64,000 nucleotides of DNA, from positions 1,572 to 65,571 of the forward strand of contig JAUJNX010000009.1 of the NCBI GenBank assembly GCA_030447925.1, read 5' to 3'. Shown in pieces: positions 63,376 to 64,000 of this stretch (position 1 is the first letter of the stretch; every line of letters begins with the position of its first letter). The notes under the pieces were generated by a model. It was not told the DNA's origin, ran no database searches, and saw nothing but the letters and a program-made list of their open reading frames with translations. The translations under genes were made by a program, and so were the position numbers. This DNA comes from Egibacteraceae bacterium (GTDB taxonomy: Bacteria; Actinomycetota; Nitriliruptoria; Euzebyales; Egibacteraceae).

Positions 63376-64000
63376 ATGATCCGCAAGGTCCTGGTCGCGA
63401 ACCGCGGGGAGATCGCGATCCGCGCGCTGCGGGCCGCCTACGAGCTGGGCCTGGCCACCGTGGCGGTCTACACCCACGCGGACCGCGTGTCGCTGCACCG
63501 GTCCAAGGCCGACGAGGCCTACGAGATCGGCGACCCCGACCGGCCGCTGCGCGGCTACCTGGACCCCGACGAGATCGTGCGCACCGCCGTGCGCGTCGGC
63601 GCCGACGCGGTCTACCCCGGCTACGGCTTCCTGTCGGAGTCCCCCGTCCTCGCCGACGCCTGCGCGGCTGCCGGGGTGACCTTCGTGGGCCCGCCCGCGG
63701 CCGTGCTGCGCCTGACCGGTGACAAGCTCCGCGCCCGCGAGGCCGCGGCCGCGGCGGGCCTGCCGGTCCTGCGCGCCAGCGACGCCATCGCCGACCCGCG
63801 CGCGGCCGTGGCCGCCGCCGAGGCCATCGGCTACCCCGTGTTCGTCAAGGCCGCGGCCGGCGGCGGCGGGCGCGGCCTGCGCCGGGTGGAGCGCGCGGAG
63901 GACCTGCCGGCGGCGGTCGCCACCGCGATGCGCGAGGCCGAGGGCGCCTTCGGCGACCCGACGGTGTTCCTGGAGCAGGCGGTCGTGCGCCCCCGACACC
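63376..64000 (+). CDS. pyc: biotin carboxylase domain, probably pyruvate carboxylase, 3' partial
   Basis: ATG 63376 after GGGAGACGC. The visible 208 residues read MIRKVLVANRGEIAIRALRAA, AVYTHADRVSLHRSKADEAYEIG, YLDPDEIVRTAVRVGADAVYPGYGFLSES and VFVKAAAGGGGRGLRRV, the glycine-rich ATP-grasp loop; the gene runs off the right edge. The SLHRSKADEAYEIG form is closer to pyruvate carboxylase than to AccC or the acyl-CoA carboxylase alpha subunit, but without the C-terminal domains this is a preference, not proof. It would supply oxaloacetate. Confidence 0.75.
   Translation, partial: MIRKVLVANRGEIAIRALRAAYELGLATVAVYTHADRVSLHRSKADEAYEIGDPDRPLRGYLDPDEIVRTAVRVGADAVYPGYGFLSESPVLADACAAAGVTFVGPPAAVLRLTGDKLRAREAAAAAGLPVLRASDAIADPRAAVAAAEAIGYPVFVKAAAGGGGRGLRRVERAEDLPAAVATAMREAEGAFGDPTVFLEQAVVRPRH

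Overview
The window reads as actinobacterial DNA made of two pieces that do not belong together. Bases 1 to about 58,820 (left block) have moderately high GC (40/60 in a sampled line, 50941-51000). Bases from about 58,835 to the end (right block) are much richer in GC (48/60 at 61201-61260). Almost every second gene of the left block carries one to eight single-base frameshifts, including indispensable ones (topA, holB, ftsH, folE, folP, lysS) and a tRNA with a missing base. These look like uncorrected indel sequencing errors, so I annotate full gene spans rather than pseudogenes. Every gene of the right block is open. A lipoprotein is cut off on one side of the join and a PP2C-type phosphatase on the other, and folB-folK-panC occurs once in each block as clearly different sequences. 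The simplest reading is an assembly chimera of two actinobacteria; a transfer junction is less likely.

Left block, in order: a secreted or lipase-like hydrolase and an LVIVD-type secreted protein; a gene-poor stretch (3.4-4.75 kb); a ZIP metal transporter with a Fur/Zur regulator and a candidate Zur box; small hypothetical and SRPBCC genes; a eukaryote-type topoisomerase IB; two EamA exporters; an HtpX protease; a dipeptide-epimerase/DUF1611 pair resembling the D-glutamate catabolism genes dgcA-dgcN; cell-wall hydrolases (lytic transglycosylase, NlpC/P60); a HAD phosphatase; and a compact, intact Tad/Flp pilus operon (17.8-22.5 kb) whose last gene fuses a TadG-like segment to a VanY-like M15 peptidase. 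Then come an M2-like metallopeptidase, an LCP protein, a STAS/RsbW pair, a DtxR regulator overlapping a membrane pyrophosphatase, and a potassium region (KimA-like permease and two TrkA proteins) with OB-fold, HD-domain and DedA neighbours. Next are topA, an MFS-thymidylate kinase fusion and holB, tRNA-Thr(CGT), an RTX-type calcium-binding gene, and a PhoU/TrkA_C protein beside a double-domain MgtE transporter. The block closes with DUF2342, tilS, hpt, ftsH, folE, folP, folB, folK, a DUF2520 gene, panC, coaX and lysS.

This order (HAD phosphatase plus Tad genes, topA, holB, DUF2342-tilS-hpt, ftsH-folEPBK-DUF2520-panC-coaX-lysS) closely follows the Mycobacterium tuberculosis Rv3661-Rv3598c region. 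The KimA-like gene divergent from paired TrkA genes follows Rv2690c-Rv2692. This supports Actinomycetota, but I cannot name a class. Starts often overlap the previous stop (ATGA, GTGA, TAGTG), as in tightly coupled actinobacterial operons.

Right block: a CHASE3-HAMP-PP2C phosphatase on the minus strand, divergent from folB-folK-panC-panD-nadC and the 5' part of a pyruvate carboxylase gene. It covers folate, pantothenate and NAD synthesis followed by anaplerotic CO2 fixation.
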